Shown here: positions 9,662 through 22,053 of the stretch, piece after piece
Position numbering within the stretch: position 1 is the stretch's first letter
How the letters are laid out: each line of letters begins with the position of its first letter
Assembly (NCBI GenBank): GCA_039583875.1
Contig: CM077158.1
Span: 234,042,453-234,106,452, forward strand
DNA: 64,000 bases
From: Platanthera guangdongensis
Lineage: Eukaryota > Streptophyta > Magnoliopsida > Asparagales > Orchidaceae
Reading direction: 5' to 3'
Translations under genes and position numbers: made by a program
The notes under the pieces: generated by a model
What the model was told of the DNA's origin: nothing
The model's database searches: none
What the model saw: the letters and a program-made list of their open reading frames with translations, nothing else

Positions 9662-11701
9662 ATGGGTTCAGGAGAAAATCATAAGGAACTAGGTTCTATG
9701 AAATTACCCATATGCAGAAAGGAGATATTTGGCATCTGAAAAGAAAGGGTCAGGCTGTTTATGGAGGCCTCTGATCCAAGGATCTACATTGCAGTAAAGG
9801 AAGGTCCTTATATTCTAATGAAGATTTCAGTTCTAGATGCAAACTAAAGAATTCCCAAGGATTATTCAGAGATGACGAAGGATGAGATCATCTTGGCAAC
9901 TATGGATAAAAGAGCTCAGAACATTATAGTAAGTGTCATTGATGATACAACTTTTCAGAATTTTATTCACTGCAAGACCTCCAAGGAAATGTGGGATACT
10001 TTGATAGTCTACATGGAGGGTTCTGAAGAAGTCAGACAAGATAGAAAATCTATGTTGAACCAGGAATATGAGAGTTTCAGACAAGGAAAGTCTGACAGTA
10101 TAACTGAGTGTTATAAAAAGTTCTATAGAATAGTAAATGAGTTGATGTCCTATGGAAGAATCTTCAGTACCTATGAACTGAATGATAAATTCCTAAGATC
10201 CTTGACAAAGGATTGAGACACTAAGATTTGTGTCATTAGGGAAGTGGCCAAACTTGCAGATATTTCTCCTCCAACCTTGTTTGGAAAATTGCTGTCATAT
10301 GAGATGCAGCTGATGGCTAGGAAAGAGGAAGAGAAAAGTGCAAAAGGGGAGCATAGAGAAAAGTCTGTGGCCTTCAAGGTTGAAGCCACTAGGAAGAATA
10401 GGAGGATGTCTCCATCACCTCCTAAGATAGTTGCTGAAACTGCTTCAGATAATTCAGATAACCAAAGTTCAGACAGCAGTGACTCAGATGAAACTTTTGC
10501 AGCATTTACAAGACAGTTTCAGAGATTCCTGAAGAAGAAGCAGTGGAAGTCTAAGCCTTCCTCATCTCAGCCTAAGGATGATTATTATCAAAAGAGGAAG
10601 TCATCTAAGAAGGACAGGAGCAGGTCTAAGCCAAGCAAATCTACAACATCAAAGATAGTTTGCCACTGCTGTAATAGGCCTGGACATGTTGTGGCTGAGT
10701 GTCCAGATAAAAGAAAAGAGTCTACTGATAAAAAGAAGATTCAACACCAGAGCAAAAAGGAAAAATCCTTTTGTTGCTAAGAAGGAGAAGAGCTTGACAG
10801 ACCAATCTTCTTTAGAGTCAGAATCTGAAGCTGAGGCATACATTGGTCTATATGCAACAGATGAGGAAGAAGAGTTTCTGCAAGTGCTGAACTCTATCTA
10901 TGAACAAGAAGACCAGCAGTGCAAGGGACTGATGGCTGTGTCAGAAGAAGACAAGTGCCAGGATCAGCCTGGTCCTAGTAAGGTACAATGTCTTTCTAGA
11001 AATTTAGATTGTAGTACTGAGCCAGAGTTAGCAACATCTGCATCAAGTGATGTGGATGGGTCTGAGTCTGAAGGTAATATTCATCAACTGATAGATGAAT
11101 ATGGGGACTTGTTGCAGGCACTTAAGAAGAGCAAAAACCTGGCCAAAAATCTGGCTAAGGAAATTACAGATCTTAAGATGGTTGCATCTGATTCAGAGAA
11201 GCTACTGGATCAGAAGTTGAATGAGATAGCCAGACTGAAAAACATTACTGTTATTCAGATGGGTACTATCACATTTAAGAATGATCAGATTAAAAGTCTA
11301 GAGAATAGACTTCAGAAAGAAAAGGAGATTGTAGCTAGTTTTTCTAAACCAAAATCTGTATTATCCTTGATTGATGAGTTTGTACCTCAAAAGGGTAAGG
11401 CTGAGTTAGGGTTTAAGAAAACTGCATGGACTGCTAAGTTCAATTATAAAGGCAAAGCCCCAGCACAAAACAAGAGACCTGCTGTAAACAATTCAACTAA
11501 GGTTGTACTAAACAAAGGTATAATAAGTTTGAGTGCTGGTGTTGTGGCAAGGTAGGCCACTTTGCCTTAGACTATTGACATAATTCTAGTGTCAAGGAGA
11601 GTAGCAGTCTGCCTGTTAGAAAAGCTACAGGCAGATTTGTTAAATTTCAGGCTAACATGAACCAAGGACCCAAAATTCATTTGGGTTCTAAGGTTAAGTA
11701 A
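9662..11701 (+). pseudogene. gag: A gag, broken
   Basis: This is a capsid/nucleocapsid protein for virus-like particles. The start ATG at 9662 opens MGSGENHKELGSMKLPICRK, as in the sister copies. The N-terminal UBN2-type copia Gag domain is followed by a Ser/Asp/Glu-rich section, a first zinc knuckle CHCCNRPGHVVAEC (about 10660), a coiled-coil section and a second knuckle (about 11535). Breaks are a TGA at 9737 (Trp in sisters), TAA at 9845, TGA at 10214 (Trp), a one-base insertion near 10768 and a one-base deletion near 11508. The TAA at 11699 matches the end-of-gag stop found in all four family members. Confidence 0.9.
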
Positions 11702-14700
11702 TTCTTTATTGCAGGTAAGTCCAAGATGTTATGCCCCAATATGGTACTTGGACAGTGGATGTTCCAGGGACATGACTGGAACAAGGAGGTTGCTGAAGGA
11801 CTACTCACCTATTCATGAATGGGCCTAAAGTAACCTTTGGTGGTTCTGAAAAAGGAATCATCAAAGAATTTGGTAACATTTCTAATAACCAGATTACTAT
11901 CTCTCAAGTGGCCTATGTGAAGGGTTTGAAACATAACCTTATAAGCATAAGTCAGTTGAGTGATTTAGGATATGACATTTCATTTATTAAGAATGGATGT
12001 CATATCAAAAGGTCAAGTGATCAAAAGGTCATATTGACAAGATATAGAAAGAGAAATGTGTACTGTCTTAACTTTGAGTGTGAGAACAATGTTTCTCATA
12101 TTTGTCTTGTAGCTGATGAGAGAGTCTCACATTGTGTTAAATGACACAAGAGGCTGGCTCATCTTAACTACAAGACTATTGGCCAACTCTTTAGCAAAGA
12201 GTTAGTGAGGAATGGTCCTCAAGTTAAGTGTATAAAGGATGTGATATGCTCAGCTTGTCAAAAAGGCAAGCAGACTAAATCCTCCTTTCATAGCCTTGAA
12301 AACAAGGATTCAGTGAGGTGTCTATGCCTCTTGCATTTGGATCTTTTTGGTCCTATGCCAGTTCATAGTCTAGGTAGGAAGGTCTACACATTTGTGGTGG
12401 TAGATGACTATTCTAGATATTCATGGGTGTTCTTTCCGAGACAAAAATCTGAAACCCCAAGTATTTTATATAGTTTTGTCAAACAAATTCAGAATGAGCT
12501 GGACAGTACTGTGGTCAAAATCAGAAGTGACCATGACACTGAATTTCAATCTGAGAGTATGACAAGACTGTGTGAAGAATTTGGGATTTTTCAAGAATTT
12601 TTCTCACCTAGAACACCACAGCAAAATGGTATTGCTGAAAGGAAGAATAGAACACTGATTGAGGCTGGTAGAACTCTATTGAGTGACACTTCTCTCCCAG
12701 AATATTTTTGGGCTGAGGCAGTAAACACTGCATGTCATGTGATCAATAGGGCTACTATCACCAAGAGCCACAAAAAGACTCCCTATGAGATTATGAAGGG
12801 CAGAAAACCAAACTTATCCTATTTTAGGATCTTTGGTTGCAAGTGCTATATACTTAATAATGACAAGTCTTATCTAACTAAGTTTGCTGTCAAATCCCAA
12901 GATGAGATATTTGCTGGGTACATCAATAATAGTAAGGCTTATAGGGTCTACAACTTGATTACTCAAGTTGTAGAAGAGTCTATACATGTTGTCTTTGATG
13001 AAACAAGACTCATTAACAGTGAATTGCCAAGTAGTTCTTGCAGTTCTACAGGTATAAATGAGAGAATGGACAAGCTTACCATTACAGAAGATTCAACTGC
13101 AAATCAGGAAGTGGAAAATGGTGGCTGCTGTCCAGGGGGAGTACAAGACTCTCCAGATGCTGATGAAAATCAAGAGGTGCAGCATAATGAAGAGACTGGA
13201 GGTGTTCAACCTGAAGATAGACTATCTCCAGCTAATAGACACTTAAAGAATCATCCTGTAAATCAAATAATTGGTGATCCAAGACAAGGAGTACAAACAA
13301 GGAGCAGGAATCTGAATACAGTTCTATGCTCTAGCTTCTTATCACAAGTAGAACCCAAGAAATTTGAAGAAGCTGTTCTAGACCCACATTGGATTGATGT
13401 CATGCAAGAGAAGCTAAATCAGTTCAAGAAGGTGTAAGGTCTGGAAGTTAGTTCCAAAACCAAAAGACCACAACATCATTAGAACAAAGTGGATCTTTAG
13501 GAACAAACTGGATGAGAATGAGATCATTGTGAAGAACAAAGCAAGACTTGTTGCAAAAGGATACATGCAGGAAGAGGGTATTGATTTGATCAAACCTTTG
13601 CCCCAGTAGCAAGACTGGAAGCAATTAGGATGTTCCTTGCTTATGCAACATATCAAGGCTTTAAGGTATTTCAAATGAATGTAAAATCAGCATTCCTAAA
13701 TGGAAATCTAAAGGAAGAAGTCTATGTAGAGCAGCCCTCAAGTTTTATTGATCCTCTCAAACCTGATTATGTTTATAGACTTAGGAAAGCATTATATGGG
13801 TTAAAGCAAGCCCCAAGGGCTTGGTATGAAACCCTGTCTAATTTTCTCATTGAGAACAAATTCTAAAGGGGGAAAATAGACAAGACTCTATTCCTTAGGG
13901 AATCCAAAAGAAAGATAATCTTACTCCAAATATATGTTGATGACATAATATTTGGGTCTACTGAAAGGAATCTTTGCAGAAAGTTTGCAAAACTTATGCA
14001 AGGAAAATTTGAAATGAGCAGTATGGGGGAACTTAAGTTCTTCTTGGGTCTCCAAGTAAGACAGACTGAAGATGGCTTGTCCATATCCCAGTCTAAGTTC
14101 ACCCTGGAGTTAATAAAGAAGTATGGTATGGAATCATCCACTACCATGAGAACTCCTATGGGGACAAGTGTGTCTCTTAGCAAAGATGATGCAGGGAAAC
14201 CTGTAGATGAAACTTTGTATAGAGGGATAGTTGGCTCCCTCCTATATCTGACTACTAGTAGACCAGATATCATGTATGCTACATGTGTCTGTGCTAGGTA
14301 CCAATCCTGCCCTAAAGAATCTCATTTTACTGCAGTAAAAAGGATTTTGAGATATCTTAAGGGCACACCTTATCTAGGCCTTTGGTACCCTAGGAATGGA
14401 TTTTTTCTACTGACAGGCTATTCAGATGCAGACTTTGCAGGTTGCAAAGAAGATAGAAAAAGTACTACAGACACCTGTCAATTTCTAGGAGGAAGATTAG
14501 TGTCTTGGAGCAGTAAGAAGCAGACCAGTGTGCTAATCTCCACAGCTGAGTCAGAATATGTTGCCGCAGGAAGCTGCTGTGCACAGCTACTGTGGATACA
14601 ACACCAGCTGGAAGACTATGGTATTCAGGTCAGTAGAACACCTTTGTTTTGTGATTCTACAAGTGCAATTTCTATTACTAATAATCCTGTTTCACATAGT

Positions 14701-14877
14701 AGGACTAAACATATAGAAATTAGATACCACTTTCTTAGAGAACATGTAGAGAAAGAGGACATATCACTAGAATTTGTCAAAACAGATTATCAAATTGCAG
14801 ATATGTTTACTAAGCCTCTAGATGAAACTAAATTCACTAAGTTTAAAATTGAATTAGGAATGTTGAACATAGATTAG
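11702..14877 (+). pseudogene. pol: A pol (protease, integrase, RT, RNase H), broken
   Basis: Enzymes for polyprotein cleavage, integration and cDNA synthesis. Order: protease/N-integrase region with WYLDSGCS (about 11745; Arg-His-Met of sisters is Arg-Asp-Met here), the zinc-binding HHCC region (12145-12270), integrase core with FGPMPV...VDDYSR and [14 protein letters not shown] with [19 protein letters not shown] and IYVDDIIFG (about 13930), then RNase H with [15 protein letters not shown] and [11 protein letters not shown] (to 14877). Breaks: TGA at 12142 replacing the Trp before the HHCC motif (the same change occurs in F), a frameshift near 13428, another near 13588 and TAA at 13864. The second catalytic-region glycine is Asp (DHDTEF). 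Confidence 0.92.
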
Positions 14878-14903
14878 TTTAACAAAATTGGCTAAGTAAA
14901 ATT

Positions 14904-15362
14904 GTGTCGACACAAGGAGTTGTCTGTGTCGACACATAGAAGTGGTGTCGACATTCCAGGGAAATGATGTCGACACATCTAGAAAATTGGTGTCGACACT
15001 TCAGGATAGTTGTGTCGACACATCCAGGATAGTTGTGTCGACACTAAGAATAAGTGTCGACACATAAGTTCTGTCGACTATATTGGTGTCGACACATGCA
15101 GATGTATATGTCGACACTCAAACACTGAGTCGTCAGTTAAGGATATTTGTGTTGACACATCATAGTTGGTGTCGACATATAGTAGTCAACACCATTGTCG
15201 AGACTTAAGTAGACAGTGTCGACACTTTTCAACAGTGTCGACACATTCAGTGATTGTTGACGTGCCTTTTCATCTTCATTTTTAGGAAGCTATAAATAGG
15301 TCATCAACATTGTCTGTCGACACGCTCTCCATAGTTTCGAGACCACAACTTTGTGTCGACAA
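14904..15362. promoter_or_regulatory. A internal GTGTCGACAC array and ORF2 promoter candidate
   Basis: About a dozen palindromes lie between the pol stop and ORF2. The last one upstream of the TATA box ends at 15244. TATAAATAG is at 15291-15299, 47 bp on, and the ORF2 ATG is 108 bp after the TATA start. Two more motif copies lie in the presumed leader. Confidence 0.65.
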
Positions 15363-15398
15363 CTCTCTCATCTAAATTCAAAATTTCTCTAAACCCTA

Positions 15399-18100
15399 AT
15401 GGCGTTAAATATCGAGGATAATGTTAATGAATGATACGAACTGGTTCGGAACACATTTGATGGAGCGGAATCAAAAATTACAGGAGTAGCAACCCTAATT
15501 GCAGAGAATAGGTTGGAGTATCTAGTTTCTGAACCAACAAAGATTTGGAAGTAGTAACCCTAATACTCAAAATCAAATCCACAGTCCATGGAGTCAAGGT
15601 GAAAATCACCCAGAAGAATTTAAGAAAAGTTCTTCACCTTCCAAGATCACAAGAAGAAGAAGATGTACCTGCTTCTAAGCTAAGGGAAGCACTTCAATGG
15701 TGTGGACTGGATTCCACCATGAAGATTGGCTCAGCTTTGAACAGGAAAGACATGAATATGCAAGGGAAGTTTCTGTCTGAAGTTGTTGGTAAAGTGATTC
15801 TATGTAAACTAGGGGCATGATAGAATTTCTGCATATATGTTCACCCTTATGACCAGAATCATCTATAGACTAAACACTAATTGGTCTGTAGTCATTTTTG
15901 ACAAGATTAAGGAGAGTATAAAGAAGCCAAATTTGGGCAGAATTATGAGCTTGTATTTAGCTAGATCAGTACCTGAAGTGATGGAACAGTCAGCTGGAAC
16001 TAAGATAAATCATATGAGAAGGATGGACGTCAGGATCATCTCCAGGTGGGAGAGAGTATTAACTAAGGACATGCCTACTCCAGAGAAGGAAACCCCATCA
16101 CAGAGGAAGCAGAAGAAAAACAAAATGGCTTCTGAACCTTCCAGTAGTTCAGAGGAGCAAGCAGCTTCCAGTTCAAATGAGGAAGAGGCTGATAATGCTG
16201 GAAGGTCACCAGTAAGAAATGAAGATGCACAGAGGCAGGGGGAGCAACCATCTGCTAGCCCCATCCACCTGGATCCACTCCAGGGGGAGCCTCACCATGA
16301 GGAAGAGCCAACCCACTTGGACAGTGAAATGGCTACACAAACAATCCTTGAGCCAACTCAGTTAAACAGTCAACCACAAGATGTTGTCATGGAAGATACA
16401 TCTGCTGCTGATAATGCTCCTGAGTTTGTGATACCTCAAGTCCCTACTCAACAAGAATTCACTTTTGAAGAGTTGTTCAATAAAATAGAGCAAGCTAACA
16501 TTGAGGGAGAGAAAGCTGATTTTGAGGGGGAGCATGCCAATCTTGAGGGGGAGCAAGTAGAAACTCAGGGGGAGAAACCAAGAGCTGAGGAGGAGCAAGA
16601 AACTCAGGGGGAGCTACCAAGGACTGCACAGGACTTGCCTCCTAGTCCTAAGGATAGAGTTACTATAGACAGTTCCTCAGCTTCTGAAGATGAAGCAGCA
16701 GTACAAGCCAAGAAAAAAATTGATGGTATTCAAAAGAAGAAGCCAAAGCTACAAGAAGGCATTACAAACTACTGCTCCACAACCTGCCCCAACAGCTGAT
16801 TACAACTCATTGTTGGTGGCCTTGCAGATCAAGTTAGATGAGCAAAGACAGGCTATGGAAAAAATATATGGATGAAAGTCATAAAGATCTGCAATTCTCT
16901 TTGGCTCAGGATATAAAGTCAATAAGATTTGAAGTGAATCAAAATAAGAAAGAAATGACTGATTGTTTCCACAAGGGTGGAAATGTTGTGGTTTTCCTTG
17001 CAACACATCAAGAGAAAATCAAGACTCAAGTGGATGATATAGCAGTGAAGCAGGGCTATGTCTTAGAAAATCAAATTAGAATGAATGATAATCTGACAGA
17101 ATCACATAATGTGATTGTTACAGAACTGAAAAATGTTGCAACAGCCCAGCCTGCTGATAAGTCTAAAGCCAAGACAGAGTTTTATAAGGAGAAGTTTGAT
17201 AAGGACTTACAGGAAGGCATAGCTGCTGTCAAAACATCTATTGAGCAATCTCAAAAGACCATTTCTGGACTGCTGCTAAAGTTAAAAGCATTTTATAAAG
17301 ATGGTGTTAATTTTCTGGATGAACAAATAAGATTTCAAAAGGATGACCTTAGGGATCATGTGGCCAGAGAAGTCATAAAGGGGGAGAGAGTATTAGTCAA
17401 AGCTGGCTCTGATCATGCTAAATGGATATCTAACAGCATCAGAGACACACTTGGATATCCACCCCTGTGTGATGATGACAATGTGGCTGAATCTGGAGTG
17501 CATCCTGCATATTTTGGAGGTGAGCAAGCTGAAGTTGCTCAAGTAATCTATCCTCCAGCAGATTTTGAGATGATTCATCAAGAAGTACAATCTATGTACA
17601 GTCCTCCTGAGGGTAATAAAAATATTATTCATGAGAAGGTAAAAATGCCAGTGCTAGAGACAGCTCTGACCAAAGAGCAAGAAGCTCTATTGTCAAAGAA
17701 AAGATTCAGAGAACAGGTAGAGCTGAAGCCTGATTTTGAGCAGTGGAGTCCAACATCAAGGAACATTATATTAACTGCTTAGAAAGCTGTAAAAGACCAG
17801 ACCCATGATAGGGGTAAATGGTACTCAGAACAAGAATGGAGAAAGCATGAAGCCAGACAAGAAGTCATTGTACAATATAGAAGAAAGGCAAAACTTGGGA
17901 AGCTACCTCCTAATGCTCAGGAGCCTAGCAAATATTTTCCTAAGCCTTTTCATTATTTTGAAAGACAAAGAATAAGAGCTGAAGAGCTAAAGAAGAAAGA
18001 TCTAAAGGGCAAGAAGCCAGCTGATGACACTGATGTTCCTGTACAAGCCAAGGTCCAATCAGGCAAAGGAATTGTCATCAAGGAGCCAGAGCAGCCTTAG
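15399..18100 (+). pseudogene. A ORF2 (accessory coiled-coil protein), broken
   Basis: This is the counterpart of the F ORF2 at 59636-62479, where the domain layout is described. The ATG at 15399 begins MALNIEDNVNE and a TGA follows at 15432. A deletion near 15550 removes the residues after the IWK motif. Frames shift near 15815 and 16795, and a TAG at 17780 replaces a Trp. The final TAG is at 18098. Its linker is rich in EGE/QGE repeats encoded by AGGGGGAG tracts (about 16236, 16283, 16530, 16546, 16567, 16606). The protein is not made intact from this copy. Confidence 0.8.
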
Positions 18101-18321
18101 AATAGATTTACTTGATTTTATAACATTGTAAATTTTGGTGTTTAAAATCTATGTAAACTTTTATTAAAGAAACTTTTGAAGTTGAAGCAAAACATGATTA
18201 ATGCTTATTCTGTGGTAGCATTGTTATTATTCTGTGATGATTGTTTATATATGTTTTGTTTAAGTAGTTACCCTGTCATATAATGTTGTTATACATCAGA
18301 ATGTGTATTTGTTATGAATGG

Positions 18322-18432
18322 TGTATATCATTGACTAAGGGTTATGACTTCTCTAAATAGGGGGAGATTTTTGGGTACATTGGAAAATGTGTATCAGATT
18401 TGAAGAAGCCTCACCCTGCTCAATGATATGCA
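18322..18432 (+). other. Inverted repeat enclosing the A polypurine tract and LTR start
   Basis: TGTATATCATTGA (18322-18334) pairs with TCAATGATATGCA (18420-18432) with one G-U pair in RNA. The loop holds the polypurine tract and first ~50 bases of the 3' LTR. The same stem occurs in B, C and F. Confidence 0.6.
18355..18368 (+). other. A polypurine tract
   Basis: AAATAGGGGGAGAT lies directly before the 3' LTR. Confidence 0.9.
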
Positions 18433-18511
18433 TCAAGGTGTATTTGATGTGTTTTGAGTTTATATGTGCAGGTTAAGTAAATGCAGGAATGCAGAAAAAT
18501 TTCTAAGTCCA

Positions 18512-19118
18512 TGTGTTGACACCTGGAGAAGCTGTGTCGACACTTATGAAGGCTTGTGTCGACACTGGAGAAAAGCTATGTCGACACTTGGAGTTAATTG
18601 TGTCGACACTTGGAAAGGCTGTGTCGACACCAGAAGCAATTGTGTCGACACCAAGAGGCTGTGTTGACACACAGAGAAGCAAAGTCAACATCAACTGTGT
18701 CGACACCAAAAGGCAGTGTCGACACACAAGAATACTTAGTCGACATCAATTGTGTCGACACCAAAAGGCAGTGTCGACACACTGAAGACTTTGTCAACAT
18801 ACTGCAGAATTTCAACAAAGTTAAAGAAAAAAAGTAACTGTGTCGACACACAGAGGCAGTGTCGACACACAAAAGACCTTGTCGACATTAACTGTGTCGA
18901 CACACAGGACTTGTGTCGACACACAACAAAGTTCAAGAAAAGAAGGCTTGTGTCGACACACAGAATCAGTGTCGACACATTCTAAAGAAGCAGTGTCGAG
19001 AAGCTGTTACAACAACAAAGGAGTTGTGTCGACACCACCAAGGCTTGTGTCGACACTTAGTCCACTTGTGTCGACACTTAGTCTACTTGTGTCGACACAT
19101 GATGAAGATCAGTCCCGA
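18512..19118. repeat. GTGTCGACAC array in A 3' LTR
   Basis: This is the same array as in the 5' LTR, with point differences mostly at the central CG (for example GTGTTGACAC at 18513). Confidence 0.95.
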
Positions 19119-19254
19119 CACTTTCAAACAGAGACAGTATTTCAAGAAGTGACTGGATGACTTGACAGCTGTCATTTCAACCGGTCTACCGCAACTGTCA
19201 GAGCTGTCAGAAGTTTGTTGGAAACCGGATCAGCCGGTTACCATGGAGAATGTC

Positions 19255-19262
19255 TATATAAA
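19255..19262 (+). promoter_or_regulatory. TATA box of A 3' LTR
   Basis: TATATAAA, preceded by the AACCGG/CCGGTT palindrome. Confidence 0.65.
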
Positions 19263-20113
19263 GGCATACTCCTTTAACAGAGAAGATGACTGATAAGAAG
19301 AGAAGACACAACACAAACTTATACAGAATTAAAAAGAAAGAGAAAAAAAAGAAGTTGGAGAGAGAGAGCTTCATCTACTAAAGTGCAGTTGCTGAACCAG
19401 GCTGCAAAGAAAGATTCAGATTGAGATCTGAATCTCAAGTTAGAAGCTGATTGAAGATCAACTTCACAGGTGATTCAACCCTACTGAGTTCAGATTCAAG
19501 AAGCTTTGAAGAAAGCTAAGAGAGGTTGATCTCTGCTATCAGATTCTTCCAAGAACTGATCAAGAAGCCATCCATCCCTTCTCTCTCTATCTGGGTGGTG
19601 GTTAATTACTTTATTAAATCAAATTTCTGTAGGATCTTTATAGATCTGAGTTGTAAGCCTGTGTTTATAAAGGCTGAGTGTAGGAGAATATTTTCTCTGA
19701 GTGGTAGCCTTGTGTAGGCTGAGGTAGGACTGTGAGCCTGAGTTGTAGGAGATTGATATCTCTGAGTTGTAGGCCTTATGTAGGCTGAGGTAGGGCAGAT
19801 TGCTTGAGCTGTAGGAGCCTTGTTGGGTTCTAAGTTGTAAGATCTGAGGATCTGAGGTGAAGTGCAGAAGTTAGGCCGAATCTAGTACACTGCTAGATAG
19901 GCAAAGGGGGAAAGTGGATGTACCCAGACCTTGGGGAACCACTATAAAAACTGTGTGCACTCTGTGATTGAATGTTGCTGTGAATGTTGTGATGTGTTAG
20001 TTGTAGAATTTGCAGTTTCTTTTTATTTAAGTAAACAGATTTTCTGCCTTAAAAAGAAAAAGGAATTACACTTATTCACCCCCCCTCTAGGTGGTTAGGC
20101 ACTAATTCTTTCA

Positions 20114-20118
20114 CATAT
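20114..20118 (+). other. Target-site duplication of element A, right copy
   Basis: CATAT, identical to 7880-7884. B's 3' untranslated region resumes at 20119. Confidence 0.9.
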
Positions 20119-21905
20119 AAACAAAACAGGTAAACAATATCATCACAGAATATAATACTAACTTAATAAGCACAAATCATTGTTTTGTTTAAACTTCACA
20201 AAAGTGTGTTGTCAACAGATTACATGGAGTTAAAAACTGAAGATTACAATGTTATAAGAATCTAGTCAATTTATTCTAAGGCTGATCGGCTCCTTGATCA
20301 CTATGCCTTTTCCATACTGGACCCTTGCTTGAACTGTAGCTTCAGTATCTTCAGCTGGCTTCTTGCCTTTGAGTTCTTTCTTTTTCTGTTCTTCATTCCT
20401 TATCCTTTGCCTTTAAAAATAATGAAAAGGCTTGGGAAGTACTTGCTAGCCTCCAAAGCATTAGCAGGTAACTTCCCAGCTTTTGATTTCCTTCTGTACT
20501 GAAGAATGGCTTCCTGCCTGGCTTCATACTTGTTCCATTCTTGCTCAGTGTACCATTTACCCCTTTCATGGGTCTTGTCCTTCACAGCTTTCCAGACAGT
20601 CAATATAATGTTCCTGGAAGTAGGACTCAATTGCTCAAAATCAGGCTTCAACTCTGTTTGTTCTCTAAACCTTTTCTTTGAGAGTTGAGCTTCTTGCTCT
20701 TTATGCAAAGTTGCCTCTGACATTTCTACTTTTTCAATGATAACATTCTTAGTATCCTCTGGAGGGCTGTACATCTGATGAACCAGGTGTTGAATTTCCT
20801 CAAAGTTAGAAGGGGATATATGATTTGAGCTACTTCCTGCTGACCCCCTTCATTTTCTGCAGCTTGAATTCCAGACTCAGTTGTGTTATCATCATCACAT
20901 AGGGGTGGATATCCCAGAGTTGCTCTAACAGCATTTGTTATCCATTTGGCATGCTCTAAGCTGGCATTGACTATCAACCTCTCCCCCTTTATGACTTCTC
21001 TTTCAATATGATCCCTGAGATCATTCTTTTGGAATCTTATTTGATTAACCAGATAATTTGTTCCCTCTGTATAATAGGCTTTAAACTTTTGTAGCTGAGC
21101 AGAGATAATCTTCTGAGAGGCTTGAAGTGCAGATTGGAAAGTGGCTAAATCTCTTGAAGTTTCTTATCAAACTCTGATTTCTCTTTAGCCCTTGCCTCAG
21201 TCAGTGCTGTTGCAGTATTCTTTAATTTTGTAACAATCACATTATGTGATTCAGTAAGATTGTCATTCATTCTTAGTTGATTTTCTAGGACATAGCCTTG
21301 CTTGACCACTATATCATCAATTTGTGTCCTTGCCTCTTGTTGCTGTTTTGCCAGAAAAACTACAGCATTACCTCCTTTATGGAAGCAATCTGTCATCTCC
21401 TTCTTATTCTGGTTTACCTCAAGTCTAATTGATTTTATATCTTGAACCAAGAAGAATTACAAATCTTTATGAGTTTCATCCATATATTTCTCCATGGCTG
21501 CTCTTTGCTCATCTATTTTAATTTGAAGAGCCACCAACAGTGAACTGAAATCAACTGTTGGTGTTGAGAGTTATGAGGCTGTCTGTAAAGCTTTCTTATA
21601 AGTTGAGCTTTTCTTCTTATAAATCATCAGTTTTCTCTTTTTTGCTCTTAATGCTTCTCCATCATCAGATTCAGAAGAACTTTCTAGATTTACTGTGTCC
21701 TTAGGACTTGTGGACAACTCCTTGTCAGATCTTGGTAACTCCCCCCGAGTCCCTTGCTCCTCCCCCTCAGTCCTTGACACCATTTCCTCAGTTCTTATTT
21801 CTTATAAATCAGGAAATAATTCCTCAAGAGTAAATTCTTGTTGCTGTTGAACTGAAGGAATATCTGTAGCCTGAACATTTGATGGAATATCATCTAATGC
21901 AGATG

Positions 21906-21910
21906 TATTA
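21906..21910 (+). other. Target-site duplication of element C, left copy
   Basis: TATTA, repeated at 34630-34634. The target lies inside B's ORF2. Confidence 0.9.
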
Positions 21911-22053
21911 TGTTGGGTACATTGGAATATATGTACCTGATTTGAAGAAGCCTCACCCTACTCAATGATATACATCAAGATGTATTTGATGTGTTTTGAG
22001 TTTATTTGTGCAGGTTAAGTAATTGCAATGAAAACAAAAAGTTTCTAAGTCCA

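Larger units (their letters stand above)
7885..20113 (+). mobile_element. Element A: complete-length Ty1/copia (SIRE/Maximus-like) retrotransposon
   Basis: This 12.2-kb element has two LTRs (7885-9581 and 18369-20113), a PBS, gag, pol, an internal palindrome array with TATA box, ORF2 and a polypurine tract, and is flanked by the 5-bp duplication CATAT. Its coding regions carry many stops and frameshifts, so it is not autonomous now. The two LTRs are very similar by eye, apart from a few indels. Confidence 0.95.
18369..20113 (+). repeat. A 3' LTR
   Basis: It starts TTTTGGGTACATTGG (terminal TG mutated to TT) and ends TTCTTTCA, followed by CATAT. It keeps AACCGGATCAGCCGGTT at 19223-19239, which the 5' LTR has lost. 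Confidence 0.95.
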
